Assembly: GCA_028565715.1 (NCBI GenBank)
Contig: JAOXYC010131109.1
Span: 1 to 13,740, forward strand
Direction: 5' to 3'
DNA length: 13,740 nt
Source of the DNA: Phoronis pallida
Taxonomy: Eukaryota > Phoronida > Phoronidae
Below are positions 6,122 through 13,740 of this stretch, in pieces (the stretch's first letter is position 1; each line of letters begins with the position of its first letter). The notes beneath the pieces were generated by a model, which worked only from the letters and a program-made list of their open reading frames with translations, was not told the origin of the DNA and ran no database searches. The position numbers were made by a program, and so were the translations under genes.

Positions 6122-8556
6122 CTGTATACAGAGGATAGAAACATTAACAAATAATCAAATTATACATGTCATAAAAAGCAGCGCATGTGTTTGTTTTGCA
6201 CAGCCTTTACACATGTATCGCGATTTCGGATGTCCCAAAATGAGAACTCCTTCGGCAACGAACAAAAAGAGTTTACTGATATTTTTACATGGTTAATCTC
6301 AGGGTATTAATATCAATGTACTTGCAACATTATTTGCCCGGGGGGAGGGGGGGGGACCGGGGGGGTTCTTGGAAATTTCCATGAGGGGGGTGTGCGGCCC
6401 AGAAATTTGAACACCCACCCTTTCGTCGAGTTAGTCATCTGAAAAAGGCACCCTTTCGTAGGGAATTTTTGTGAAAATGTAACCCTTTCGTAACGTAGGG
6501 AATTTTTGAGAAAATCTAACCCTTTCGTAGCGAATTTTTGAGAAAATGTAACCCTTTCGTAGGGAATTTGCTTTTTTAATATTATTTCCTAAAATCGACA
6601 GTTTGTAAAGAAATACATATTTCATTTACTATTTTCCATTCATAATCAAGGCAAAATTTAATGCTCACCCAATACTTGGTTTACAATTATATTTAAAGTT
6701 CAACAGTTTAAAATTGTTTACAGCCGGAATATTTCTACAGAAGACCTGCTCTTGTATTTCTGTTGAAAATGTCACTCATGTGCTTATCACACCCATCAAA
6801 GATTTTCTAACATGAAGAAACTTGGTTGGCAAAAATTATTTGATTGACAAGCCTTTATATAGCAAGTCTGTACATGAAGATGTCATGCTGATAACTGGCA
6901 ACATTGTTTCACGAGTATAGATGCAAAATTATATCTAGGAATAGGTCACTACATAAGGATATTTCTTTGAGCCCCTGTCTAGGCCTAACATCTAGTAGAT
7001 AAATGAAAGAGAAATGGCTGTTTGTAAAATTGAAAAGTTGATTGCCCGTTTTTAAGGATTTGGTGAAGATATAAGCCTTCAAAAAGTCATTTATAGCTTG
7101 AATTGATGGATCGGCACCCTTCTGTAATAAGTATAGTTTTTCACCAAGAAAAACAGACCCTTCTCTAGGGAATTGTCTGTGAAAAGCGTACCCTTTCCTA
7201 GGGAAATCTCTCGCCAAAAAGTCACCCTTCTGGGCGGCACGTCCCCGTATACTTTTTATGTCAAGTACCCCCCCCCCCGGGATAATTTGAGGTTCAATCT
7301 CGCGAATTCTGCGAAAAGTGTTATTAAAATCCAGACAATTTATTAATTATTGCCATCTCTAATGTTCACTAACGTTTAGAAATAATATTATACCAACTAC
7401 GGCGTCAACAGCTCTTTACAATAGTCATTTATACAAAGTCCTTTCTCAACATGTATCTTTCCATACGAAATTCTGTTAACAAAACGTCCAAAGATCACCA
7501 TTAGTTATTATTTTAGAAAACATCTTAGTATACTTACCAAATCCCGTTTTGCTTTCCAAGAGTTTCTGCCAATGTCTTAATTCACGTTTCAGTTCAATGA
7601 AATTATTGATTGTGCTAGTTGCGTCACCATTGAGGTCCTTGGAGTGGTTTGGTGAAAACCGCGCTAAATCGTTAATCCATGGCAATAATACTGATTTAAA
7701 TGTTTCTTGAAAAAGACCAACATGTGACGCCATTTTGGTTATTTCTATCTTGGCGACTTTTCGGTTGGCTCTAGTTCGCGCTGCCTTTGTCTTTCCTAGT
7801 CTGGTTTGGATATTGTTTAACGAAGACTGTTGTTGCGTAAGCAACGCTTTGTTTGCCTTCATTATGCGAACCATTTGGAAAATAGACTTTGTCCACAAAG
7901 AGTCAAAGTTGTCCTCAGTGACACTTCGTTTCTCTCCCAGAGGGTATTCATTACCGTACACTGTTCGCAACATGCGTGAAACCGCGTTGTACAATTGTTT
8001 CTCATTGTCCGGCTCCATGTTTCGGCCTTCAAAGAACTGCTCACCGTCATCAGGATTTTGGGTATTAGCTTGGTCAATGTCATCACCTGCGAAAACCGCT
8101 CCTTCACCATCTGTTTAAAATACAAAGAATATTTTTAGTCAAATGCAGCGCGAAAACAGTTTCAGTTCAAAATGACTCTGAATTTATTTGTCAAAAGTCA
8201 AAAAAATATTCAGTTTCAGTGAGGATCATGAACACAACCTGTTAACGTCAATCACTATTTCAAAAGGGTACGTCGCAGCACTCTTTGGATCAAGCCAAGA
8301 TATTTTCAAATAAGCAATGATTGTATGAATATCATTTTCAGGTAAAAAAGAACAGTATTTATTCAGCGACCAAAGTAAAAAATACGCATAAAAATAGGAT
8401 GGATTTCACCAAAATGATGCGGAAAGGACATTTTGCATATACATGAAACGACTTCTAAGACAAAAACTGCTAAGAATATAACTCACCACTAACGACCTGG
8501 GCCCAACCTGGCACGATCAAACATACCACAAACAACAAACAAAGACACCTTAACAT
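5361..8556 (-). CDS. Secreted coiled-coil olfactomedin-domain protein (three exons, 467 aa)
   Basis: Seen: three open segments on the minus strand (8556-8487, 8110-7538, 6121-5361) join through GT-AG introns into 1404 bases, giving 467 residues plus TAA. Order of parts: signal peptide (about 1-19), acidic linker (about 24-60), helical stalk (about 95-152 and 192-211), olfactomedin (OLF) domain (about 216-465). OLF signatures include GSWGKDPL (237-244), VYYMNGY (250-256), IDIEVDEHGLYFIW (341-354), AFMICGKMY (390s) and FDPRDKLLYVWDSG (442-455). Known of the family: OLF proteins are secreted, often oligomerise through an N-terminal coiled coil, and act in cell adhesion, matrix or neural signalling using a five-bladed propeller. 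Inferred: an extracellular glycoprotein resembling amassin, noelin or gliomedin in layout; the subfamily cannot be set by reading. One N-glycosylation sequon is seen (N178-H-S). Two of the three calcium-ligand side chains appear replaced. It could be one member of a lineage-specific OLF expansion. Confidence 0.93.
6340..6390 (+). other. G-run cluster with G-quadruplex potential
   Basis: Four G-runs lie close together on the plus strand: 6340-6345 (6 G), 6347-6355 (9 G), 6359-6365 (7 G) and 6385-6390 (6 G). This exceeds the usual G3+ pattern for quadruplex formation. The right element end has a matching run of 11 C at 7268-7278. In the gene's pre-mRNA the right end is G-rich and the left end C-rich. 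Confidence 0.6.
6417..6570 (+). repeat. Left internal tandem array, unit about 32 bp
   Basis: Units begin at 6417, 6450, 6482, 6519 and 6551, with consensus ACCCTTTCGTAGGGAATT followed by TTTGWGAAAATSTA. Two units are exactly 32 bp, one is extended to 37 bp by a small internal insertion, and the first is diverged. Read on the minus strand the array gives a repetitive open frame (RKGYIF, YERVRF and similar), which is a by-product of the repeat and not a gene. Confidence 0.8.
7116..7232 (+). repeat. Right internal tandem array, unit about 33 bp
   Basis: Units start at 7116, 7157, 7190 and 7224, each opening ACCCTT(T)C then CTAGGGAA in the better-kept copies. They are related to the left array and lie in the same orientation rather than inverted, although the element ends are inverted. 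The units are more diverged than on the left. Confidence 0.65.
7538..8110 (-). CDS. Exon 2: acidic linker and coiled-coil stalk
   Basis: The acceptor CAG lies at 8113-8111 and the donor GTAAGTATAC starts at 7537. The exon is 573 bases and keeps the frame from exon 1 (D24, then GEGAVFAGDDIDQAN...). Residues 24-60 are rich in Asp, Glu, Gly and Asn. Residues about 95-152 are long, charged, proline-free and helix-forming (Leu, Ile, Met, Lys, Gln), matching the coiled-coil region that precedes OLF domains in the family. A second helical stretch covers about 192-211 (ELKRELRHWQKLLESK). The exon has no cysteine, so this stalk, unlike that of several relatives, cannot be locked by interchain disulfides of its own. 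It carries the only N-glycosylation sequon (N178). The frame stays open 62 bases past the donor to a stop at 7476-7478, but the consensus donor and the downstream OLF exon make read-through unlikely. Confidence 0.9.
8111..8486 (-). other. Intron 1 of the olfactomedin gene (phase 1)
   Basis: This 376-base intron starts GTGAGTTATA and ends TTTTAAACAG in the sense orientation. It separates the signal peptide from the mature N-terminus. The 3' tract is only moderately pyrimidine-rich. No open exon-like segment or repeat was noticed inside it. Confidence 0.85.
8487..8556 (-). CDS. Exon 1: start codon and signal peptide of the olfactomedin gene
   Basis: The exon begins at ATG in a good Kozak context (CACC before ATG, A at -3). 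It encodes MLRCLCLLFVVCLIVPGWAQ then VVS plus one base of the next codon. The peptide has a short basic n-region, a hydrophobic core of about 12 residues and a helix-breaking Pro-Gly before a small residue, which is a textbook secretory signal. Cleavage after Ala19 is likely. The exon ends at a consensus donor, G/GTGAGT, read downwards from 8487. The exon is 70 bases, leaving a phase 1 junction. No other upstream in-frame ATG is needed, and the TATA box lies only 66 bases upstream, which supports this as the first coding exon. Confidence 0.88.
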
Positions 8557-8622
8557 GGTGACTGTCAGTATGGTCAGTAGCTAGATAAGTTACTGAATGG
8601 TTGAACGATTTATGCGGAGTTT

Positions 8623-8630
8623 CTTTTATA
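8623..8630 (-). promoter_or_regulatory. TATA box of the olfactomedin gene
   Basis: The minus strand reads GGTTATAAAAGAAACTCC, containing a perfect TATAAAAG. An initiator-like TTCAGTA lies about 35 bases downstream (A at 8595), which would give a 5' UTR of roughly 40 bases before the ATG at 8556. The distance fits TATA-directed initiation. A focused TATA promoter suggests regulated or tissue-specific expression; that part is inference. Confidence 0.6.
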
Positions 8631-8970
8631 ACCTTTAAAATTGTTGTTTGCATGGTGTTGTGGAAATTTCCAAAACGTGTCATCCGTCACTTAAACCCGC
8701 CGGCAAAGTCACTACATGAATCAGTGAAAGAACAAGACTTTTTTTCTTTACCCTTATGATAAACTTGCGATCTTTGCCTAAAGATACATAAACCTTTTTA
8801 GTGACCGTAAAAGTGATAAAAATAAAATTCAGTGAAACTTGCATATTTAGAACTGCATGCACCGTACTTGGAATTTCCATAACTTCACACATTAATTTGA
8901 ATGCGTTCCTCCGTTTTTGCCATTTTTATAGCTGCGTGTCTAAGTTTTTTTATACAACGATTTCCACTTC
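8631..8970. other. Upstream flank of the olfactomedin gene
   Basis: AT-rich sequence upstream of the TATA box. No enhancer motif cluster or coding segment could be supported. Confidence 0.45.
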
Positions 8971-9009
8971 AATTTGTTTTTATGACCTTTATGGTCAAGG
9001 ATAAGGCTT
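8971..9009 (+). repeat. Dispersed 39-bp repeat, copy A, with small hairpin
   Basis: It matches 12523-12561 at 34 of 39 positions in the same orientation. It contains TGACC-TTTAT-GGTCA (8983-8997), a 5-bp stem with a 5-base loop. It probably marks a diverged interspersed element whose borders I cannot place. Confidence 0.6.
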
Positions 9010-10175
9010 CATCTTTAAGGGCAAAAGATTGGTTTCGTGATTTTAAGGGTTCTGGTTTCGATATCCTAGAAATTACTTCATTATATGCTTAGGTATGGTT
9101 TTAAAGAGGATTTGACCAAAAAATTGGAAACATAGAAATATCGGAAATATTGAAAAAACGGCCACTTTTTCATTTTTTATGCAGATTTAACGTTCGTATT
9201 TCTCAGCCATCTGTGATCCAAACGCAAATATATTTTGTGAATATGTAAACTTGTTCGCGAACATCATTCGCGACTGGGGGTTTGTGTTTTGGCTGCATTT
9301 TTTTCGAGTAATTGACATTTTTCGTTTTGAAAGGGGAAATTTGACCTAACTTCAACTTATGTTCCTTGTAAAATTTTCAAAAAGCAACAGCCATAATTAA
9401 AACCATCAGTCGCGAATTTGCTTTGACATTAACCAAGTCTACTCTCAAAATCTTGATCAATTCGGTGCATGAAATACTGAGAAATAGAAACGAATAATCG
9501 GAAGGTCACTTGAAAAACGAAGCTGAGAAAATCGCGCTTAAAGATTAATCGATACGACAATGAGCATTGAATGGTTGCATTATTAGAATACCTGTGCAAA
9601 CTGGTGGTTAACAACTTGGTGGCATGGTAGAGTCCCGGGGTAGAGTGTTAGTAACATTACATTATCGAGATAATGCAAAAGAGTTTATTGATTTTATTAC
9701 AAGTTATCTGCCTAAATATCATGAACAATTCGGACTTCACACGATCAAAAAACATATTCTCTTGACTTGCCGCATTACGTGAAAAAATATCAATGCGTTC
9801 GGGGTCAAACCACGCGCGCGTTTTGTATAATTAATACTACATGTACGTAGCATCTCGGATTTCGAGCAAATGTTACCATAGCTACACAGTAGAGCGGTTA
9901 AAATGTAATCCGTTATGATATCTGGTAGCCAATTTTAATCATCAGATTTAGTGCAATAGTACATGGTAAAAGGCCTGACTGCCCCACGGAAAAATTTGAA
10001 AAAAGTGCTTTTCCGATGGAATATTCAAACAAATATTGTTTAATGACTTCTATAAGATGTTCAACTATCAGAATACTGAAAAAACATTTTTTTGCAACTT
10101 TTGAAAATAAAACCAGTCTTTTGCCCTTAAAGGCTTTCAAAAAAGCATCAATAAACGACATTTCACTTAAGTAGT
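9010..10175. other. Intergenic stretch, nothing identified
   Basis: No supported feature. GGTAGAGT occurs twice near 9626-9650 as a short direct repeat, and TTCGCGAA occurs near 9253. Both are too short to interpret. Confidence 0.5.
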
Positions 10176-10319
10176 AGACTGGTGGTCGAGTGGTTAGGGA
10201 CCTTTATTCACACGCCAGCGGCATGTATGCGAGTACCGCTGGACGCCAGTTATAGACTTCTGAGCAACGCACACTTAAGTCTTTCACTCCTCCGAGCTCC
10301 GGGGTTTAAGTTGTGAAAG
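10176..10319 (+). mobile_element. tRNA-derived SINE-like head
   Basis: TGGTCGAGTGG at 10183-10193 fits the RNA polymerase III A box (TGGYNNAGTGG) and the D-arm of serine/leucine-type tRNAs. A D-stem can pair (GGTC 10184-10187 with GACC 10199-10202). The anticodon stem and a good T-arm are missing, so this is not a functional tRNA gene. The only B-box-like match is poor and far away (GGTTTAAGTTG at 10303). A hairpin CCAGCGG/CCGCTGG (10215-10221 and 10236-10242) and a second pair CTTTCAC/GTGAAAG (10281 and 10313) follow. The 3' end is not defined. Confidence 0.42.
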
Positions 10320-10711
10320 AGAATGCGAATGTAATGTTCACGGAACGGTTTCCGGGTTGGGTGATAAACTTTTTTATAATTTGTGAGGAATTGCACTTCA
10401 TGAACAGTTCAGCCAATGGCATGAAAGAAATTGACAAGTTTGAAGCAAAACTGTTCAGTACATCGACAGAAAGTTACTTCCGCATTGTGTCTTTTAAATG
10501 GATTTTGATCTCGATTTACGCTGAGCTGAACATTCGCGCCCAGTTTGCGGGGAACTACATGTACGCGATTGCAGCTGAATTTTTCATCAGTACGCAAGCC
10601 ATTTTGTTTTGTAAATCAACTCAAGGTCGCCGTTTTTTTTCAATCTGATTCACTCGTTTGATTTGGCCAAAGAGATTATAGTGTTCCTATACATGAAGTA
10701 TAAAAGCATTA

Positions 10712-10732
10712 GTTCCGAATGTTTCTGTCTTT
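10712..10732 (+). repeat. Short direct repeat, copy 1 of 2
   Basis: GTTCCGAATGTTTCTGTCTTT recurs at 11030-11050 with one difference (20 of 21). The sequence around the two copies is not obviously alike. It may be a remnant of a dispersed element or a duplication. Confidence 0.4.
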
Positions 10733-11029
10733 GCCAAAATTATGAAGTGCTGCGAATAATGTGCCCCTTTAAGAACGATCGAATTTATTTCTGGTGATCA
10801 TCAGAGTATGCCATGATGAAAGGGGAACCTCCACGGGGATATGTTTCGCTTAAGTCACCGTAACAGAGTCACCTTCCCGCGGGCAAAGACATGTTGTGCA
10901 AAATGTGTCATTTCAGTCACGTATTTAATACAACTGATTCTTGTTGCCCATCATTGCAAAACTCTGCTAGAGGCGATGTCTTCTTTGATGGAGACCGAGT
11001 AAACAACTAAAAAAAAAAATTCCAGATCC

Positions 11030-11050
11030 GTTCCGAATTTTTCTGTCTTT
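11030..11050 (+). repeat. Short direct repeat, copy 2 of 2
   Basis: Partner of 10712-10732, same strand, with T in place of G at the tenth position. Confidence 0.4.
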
Positions 11051-12293
11051 CAATAGAAAAAAGGGATGATCACTAAATGAGAATTACGTGGATTATATTA
11101 AATGTCAAACTGAATGTATTATTTTTTTTTACTTCTAAAATGCATTATTCAAATATTTACAAAATAAAATATAATATTAACATCGAACAAAATAATAATA
11201 CAAAACTATACAAGAGATGACCAAAAGGCTTATGTCATTATTATTATTATGATCATCGTTTATATAATAGAACAAATTTAAATCATTTAAATTAGATCTA
11301 GACAACATTTGAAGTTAGGCGACAGAGAAAGAAAGATGGCTCAAACAGTACATGGAATAAACAGACAACACTTCAGACGACCAACCGGCCGAATATTAAT
11401 TAATCAATTTACATCAGAATGTTTCTGATTGATCAATTTTTAATCGTTAAATATATCTTTATCTAATTGTTGTTAAATTCAACATTCTTTCAAATTTTCA
11501 CATAATATTGTTATGAATGAATATAAATTTACACACTGGACACTTAAGGGCAACATGACATTTGGCACATTGTGAATTTGTAAACATTTCAATCCCTTTT
11601 ACTTTTGCATTTGATTCCGAGAATGTTTTTACCCGTGGGCCAGACTATTTCCTTCATGATTTTATCTTTGCCGAATTTGTTCATGATCAAAAGCTTTGAC
11701 TATACCTGCCGATTTGAATACGATGAACTGATTTGCCATTTGTATAACTAGCTCCCCGGAGCATTATTCAGAAATCAACCATATTGTCTCGTTTCTTTTT
11801 AAAATATTTTAAACAATTTTGCTCAACTACGTTACCAAACCCATTTTTTGCTTTTGATTTTCCCCCATATATACTTTGCGTTTTCTTTTGCATATGAAAG
11901 CAGGATAAAAAGTTGTATTTTTTAAATTAACAAAACTGTGAATCATATCAGGAATCAAAAAAGAGCCAACGTTACGGCATTTTTTCAAAACTACTCATCA
12001 CGAAAACTCGTAAATTGATTTCCATAAAATATATTGTGATTGACAGCTGATATATTGTAGATACACAAAAAACCTGCCCGGATGGCGCATCTCTCACTAA
12101 ATCGACAGTTAAATCATGCAATATCACTGTGCTAAGATGGCAATTTGTTGATCAGTGCAATTACCAATAGACTTTAAACATTTTTATGATTTGTCATTTT
12201 TTGCATGTTGGCTGTTAATGGTATAAAACAATGAAACTTTAACCACATATTGGTAACATTTGTATCTTAGCATAAGAGTTCTTGATGGTTTTG

Positions 12294-12453
12294 TAAAAAA
12301 TTGTTTTGAATTGTTAAACGCTTTTAACTTCGGAACGCCTTTAAATCGTACCCTAAAACAAATGTCATTACCTACAGTTTATCATGACCGGTCTTTTTTG
12401 CTTCATGAATATTCCGAAGTTAAAAGCGTTTAACAATTCAAAACAATTTTTTA
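12294..12453. mobile_element. MITE-like element with 42-bp perfect inverted repeats
   Basis: The arms 12294-12335 and 12412-12453 are exact reverse complements with no mismatch or gap, around a 76-base spacer. The outermost bases are TA on both sides, consistent with the TA target duplication of Tc1/mariner-type elements, leaving a 156-bp element with about 40-bp terminal repeats. No coding content. Perfect arms in an otherwise drifting region suggest a recent origin or conversion between the arms. Confidence 0.7.
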
Positions 12454-12522
12454 TCTGTTAAAAAGTCAATTTTCAAAAAGGTCTGATAAGAGTATATACA
12501 ATAAGTACAACAATATCACTGC

Positions 12523-12561
12523 AATTTGTTTTTGTGACTTTTATAGTCATGGATGAGGCTT
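12523..12561 (+). repeat. Dispersed 39-bp repeat, copy B, with small hairpin
   Basis: This is the partner of 8971-9009. Its hairpin reads TGACT-TTTAT-AGTCA (12535-12549): the two differences within the stem are complementary, so pairing is kept. Confidence 0.6.
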
Positions 12562-12820
12562 AAATATGCATTTGCAACAGTTAATTAAAAATTGTTGCCA
12601 TGACAACAAATTTACCCAAACGGCAAATGGTGACGTAAAATTTCAGCAGGCAAATAGATGAAAAATTAATCAGATGTAAATTTTGAAAAGTTTTTTTAAA
12701 AGAAATTCAAAAGATGCAAGCTTTCAATCACTCAAGATTTTTTTCAAAATATGAATATGTTTTGATAAAACATTTGACGGTTATAAGTCGGTATTATAAT
12801 AAAAAGATGTAAAATACCGA

Positions 12821-12928
12821 GTCGACGTTCCGGATTTATATCCTGCTTTACAGATTGTCTAAAAATAATGTTTTAAAAATTAATTTTTAGACAGTCTGTG
12901 AAGAAGGATATAAATCTGGAACGTCGAC
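12821..12928. repeat. Inverted repeat with 46-bp arms, MITE-like
   Basis: The arms 12821-12866 and 12883-12928 match at 42 of 46 positions without gaps, around a 16-base loop, starting and ending with GTCGAC. No target duplication is visible in the flanks. A short nested pair TCGGTATT/AATACCGA (12788-12795 and 12813-12820) lies just outside on the left. Confidence 0.7.
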
Positions 12929-13740
12929 TATTTATATTTTATTGTTTTACGTCGGTAAACGGCTTTTCTGAATTTGTCCAACTATTTCCTTTTGTCACCT
13001 GATATGATTATTTTATGCTGTCCTTTTTACGAAAAAATATATTTAATCAGATAATTGTTTAATTAATTATCAAAATTTAAACAAAACTAATTGATATGTA
13101 ACAATTTTCAAAATATTCCGTACATTTCAACCATGATTTGTGCTTAATTCCTTATAAATTGTTAAATCAAGCTCACCCAAAGTATAAGATATTTTCTCAC
13201 AACTTGGTTTTATTTGATGTATTGATATTCGTTTTTTTACCTTTCTTTTTACCTGAGGCAGAACGCGGAACTATGCTAGGTCTATTGGACGCACAAGCAG
13301 GCGCTATTCATTTCAACCCATGTGCGACGTTTTCGGATAAAACTCACTCATGTTGTATGTTTCTTATTTTGCGTTTGTAGTATTTATTCACCTCAAGCTA
13401 CATGTATATACTATTTCAAAACATATCAGTTTGTTTACATAAAGGTTAAATAGTGCCATGATGAATTCATCCATTTAAAATTGCTTGTAAACAGTCTCCT
13501 AAGGATTTTGATTCCATTGGAAATTAAAGTAAAAGAAATGACGTCTTGCATTTCATATGGCAATAACAGAATCTGCAGAAAAAGTCCATGTCAAGTTATT
13601 ACAACAGTGAATATATATACATGTAGTAATTCAAAGTATTTGTTTGGTGTTCTCACTGTTTTGAACTGATCCAAAAATCAGTAAATGTGTTCAAAAAGAA
13701 AGTTCGTATCAACTCAATCATAAAACCTCAGTTAAGACAT
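12929..13740. other. Intergenic stretch with one weak exon-like segment
   Basis: A pyrimidine tract at 13231-13253 followed by CAG (13259-13261) looks like a 3' splice site. The next 119 bases (13262-13380) stay open in one frame to TAG and are less AT-rich than their surroundings. The peptide (starting RGTMLGLLDAQAGA after the partial codon) resembles nothing I recognise, and no poly(A) signal follows. The rest of the stretch shows nothing. Confidence 0.25.

Larger units (their letters stand above)
6337..7281. mobile_element. Non-autonomous DNA transposon-like element in intron 2
   Basis: The ends are inverted: the left begins CCCGGGGGG and the right ends CCCCCCGGG. Behind the G/C runs the two ends stay related on opposite strands: the left carries TTCTTGG...GGGG..TGTGCGGCCCAGAA, and the right, read on the minus strand, carries ACTTGAC...GGGGACGTGCCGCCCAGAA. 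Flanking 8-mers ATTATTTG (6329-6336) and ATAATTTG (7282-7289) match at 7 of 8 positions and look like a target-site duplication. Inside each end is an array of 32-34 bp repeats. No transposase is encoded. Known: 8-bp duplications are made by hAT and some other DNA transposons; the family here is not identified. Confidence 0.72.
6122..7537 (-). other. Intron 2 of the olfactomedin gene (phase 1), filled by a transposon
   Basis: This 1416-base intron has donor GTAAGTATAC and acceptor TCTATCCTCTGTATACAG. It separates the stalk exon from the OLF exon in phase 1, so the OLF domain is a clean single-exon module. About two thirds of it is the insertion at 6337-7281; without that the intron would be roughly 470 bases. 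Confidence 0.87.
10320..12293. other. Long intergenic AT-rich stretch
   Basis: Contains the 21-bp direct repeat listed separately and a short ATT run (about 11237-11250). A 111-codon frame at 10313-10648 (plus) uses a GTG start, resembles nothing known and has no splice or promoter support. No other feature seen. Confidence 0.5.

Noticed and set aside
6431-6625. Minus-strand frame with repeated RKGYIF/YERV motifs, looking like a small repeat protein
   Set aside because: The peptide repeat is the translation of the 32-bp tandem array inside a transposon-like element in an intron.
6909-7217. Minus-strand frame of 102 codons in intron 2
   Set aside because: It overlaps the right internal array of the same element; no transposase or other motif.
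7476-7537. Extension of exon 2 past its donor to a stop at 7476
   Set aside because: A consensus GTAAGT donor at 7537 and an in-phase OLF exon downstream make splicing the better reading; an intron-retained short form remains possible but unsupported.
7735-8118. Plus-strand frame of 127 codons
   Set aside because: It is the opposite-strand shadow of olfactomedin exon 2.
10176-10260. Functional tRNA gene (serine/leucine type)
   Set aside because: The A box and D-arm are good, but the anticodon stem does not pair and no T-arm lies at the required distance.
10313-10648. Plus-strand frame of 111 codons
   Set aside because: GTG start inside a repeat-like segment, no splice or promoter signals, no recognisable domain; a frame of this length is plausible by chance in a locally less AT-rich stretch.

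Overview
This is AT-rich, intron-containing genomic DNA from an animal, most likely an invertebrate. Three things support this. The only convincing gene is split by two introns with standard GT-AG borders. Its C-terminal half is an olfactomedin domain, a metazoan extracellular fold. The rest is dominated by non-autonomous transposon remnants (foldback elements, inverted repeats, a tRNA-like head). Nothing looks bacterial, plasmid, phage or CRISPR-like. The exact phylum cannot be settled by reading; a marine invertebrate such as a mollusc or a non-vertebrate deuterostome is a guess.

Gene. A secreted olfactomedin-domain protein of 467 residues lies on the minus strand from 8556 (ATG) to 5361 (end of the stop codon). 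Exon 1 (8556-8487) encodes a signal peptide. Exon 2 (8110-7538) encodes an acidic linker and an alpha-helical, probably coiled-coil, stalk. Exon 3 (6121-5361) encodes the whole olfactomedin domain. Both introns are phase 1 and the joined frame is open throughout, with no frameshift. A TATA box (TATAAAAG, 8630-8623) sits 66 bases before the first base of the ATG. Intron 2 is mostly occupied by one transposon-like insertion (6337-7281).

Left flank (1-5360). This is non-coding as far as I can see. It holds two copies of one long foldback MITE family (1422-1780 and 4241-4577), a short inverted repeat (2376-2474), a GC-rich island of imperfect tandem repeats (about 2685-2920) and a near-perfect nested hairpin (3732-3811).

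Right flank (8631-13740). This is also non-coding as far as I can see. It holds a tRNA-like, SINE-type head (about 10176-10319), a perfect inverted-repeat element with possible TA flanks (12294-12453), a second inverted repeat (12821-12928), two diverged copies of a 39-bp repeat carrying a small hairpin with compensatory changes (8971 and 12523), and a short direct repeat (10712 and 11030). A splice-acceptor-like tract with a short open stretch at 13231-13380 is only a weak exon candidate.

The one gene appears to work alone. I see no operon-like or clustered functional system. The most interesting points are the altered calcium site and extra cysteines of the olfactomedin domain, the transposon inside its intron, and the variety of hairpin-forming elements around it.
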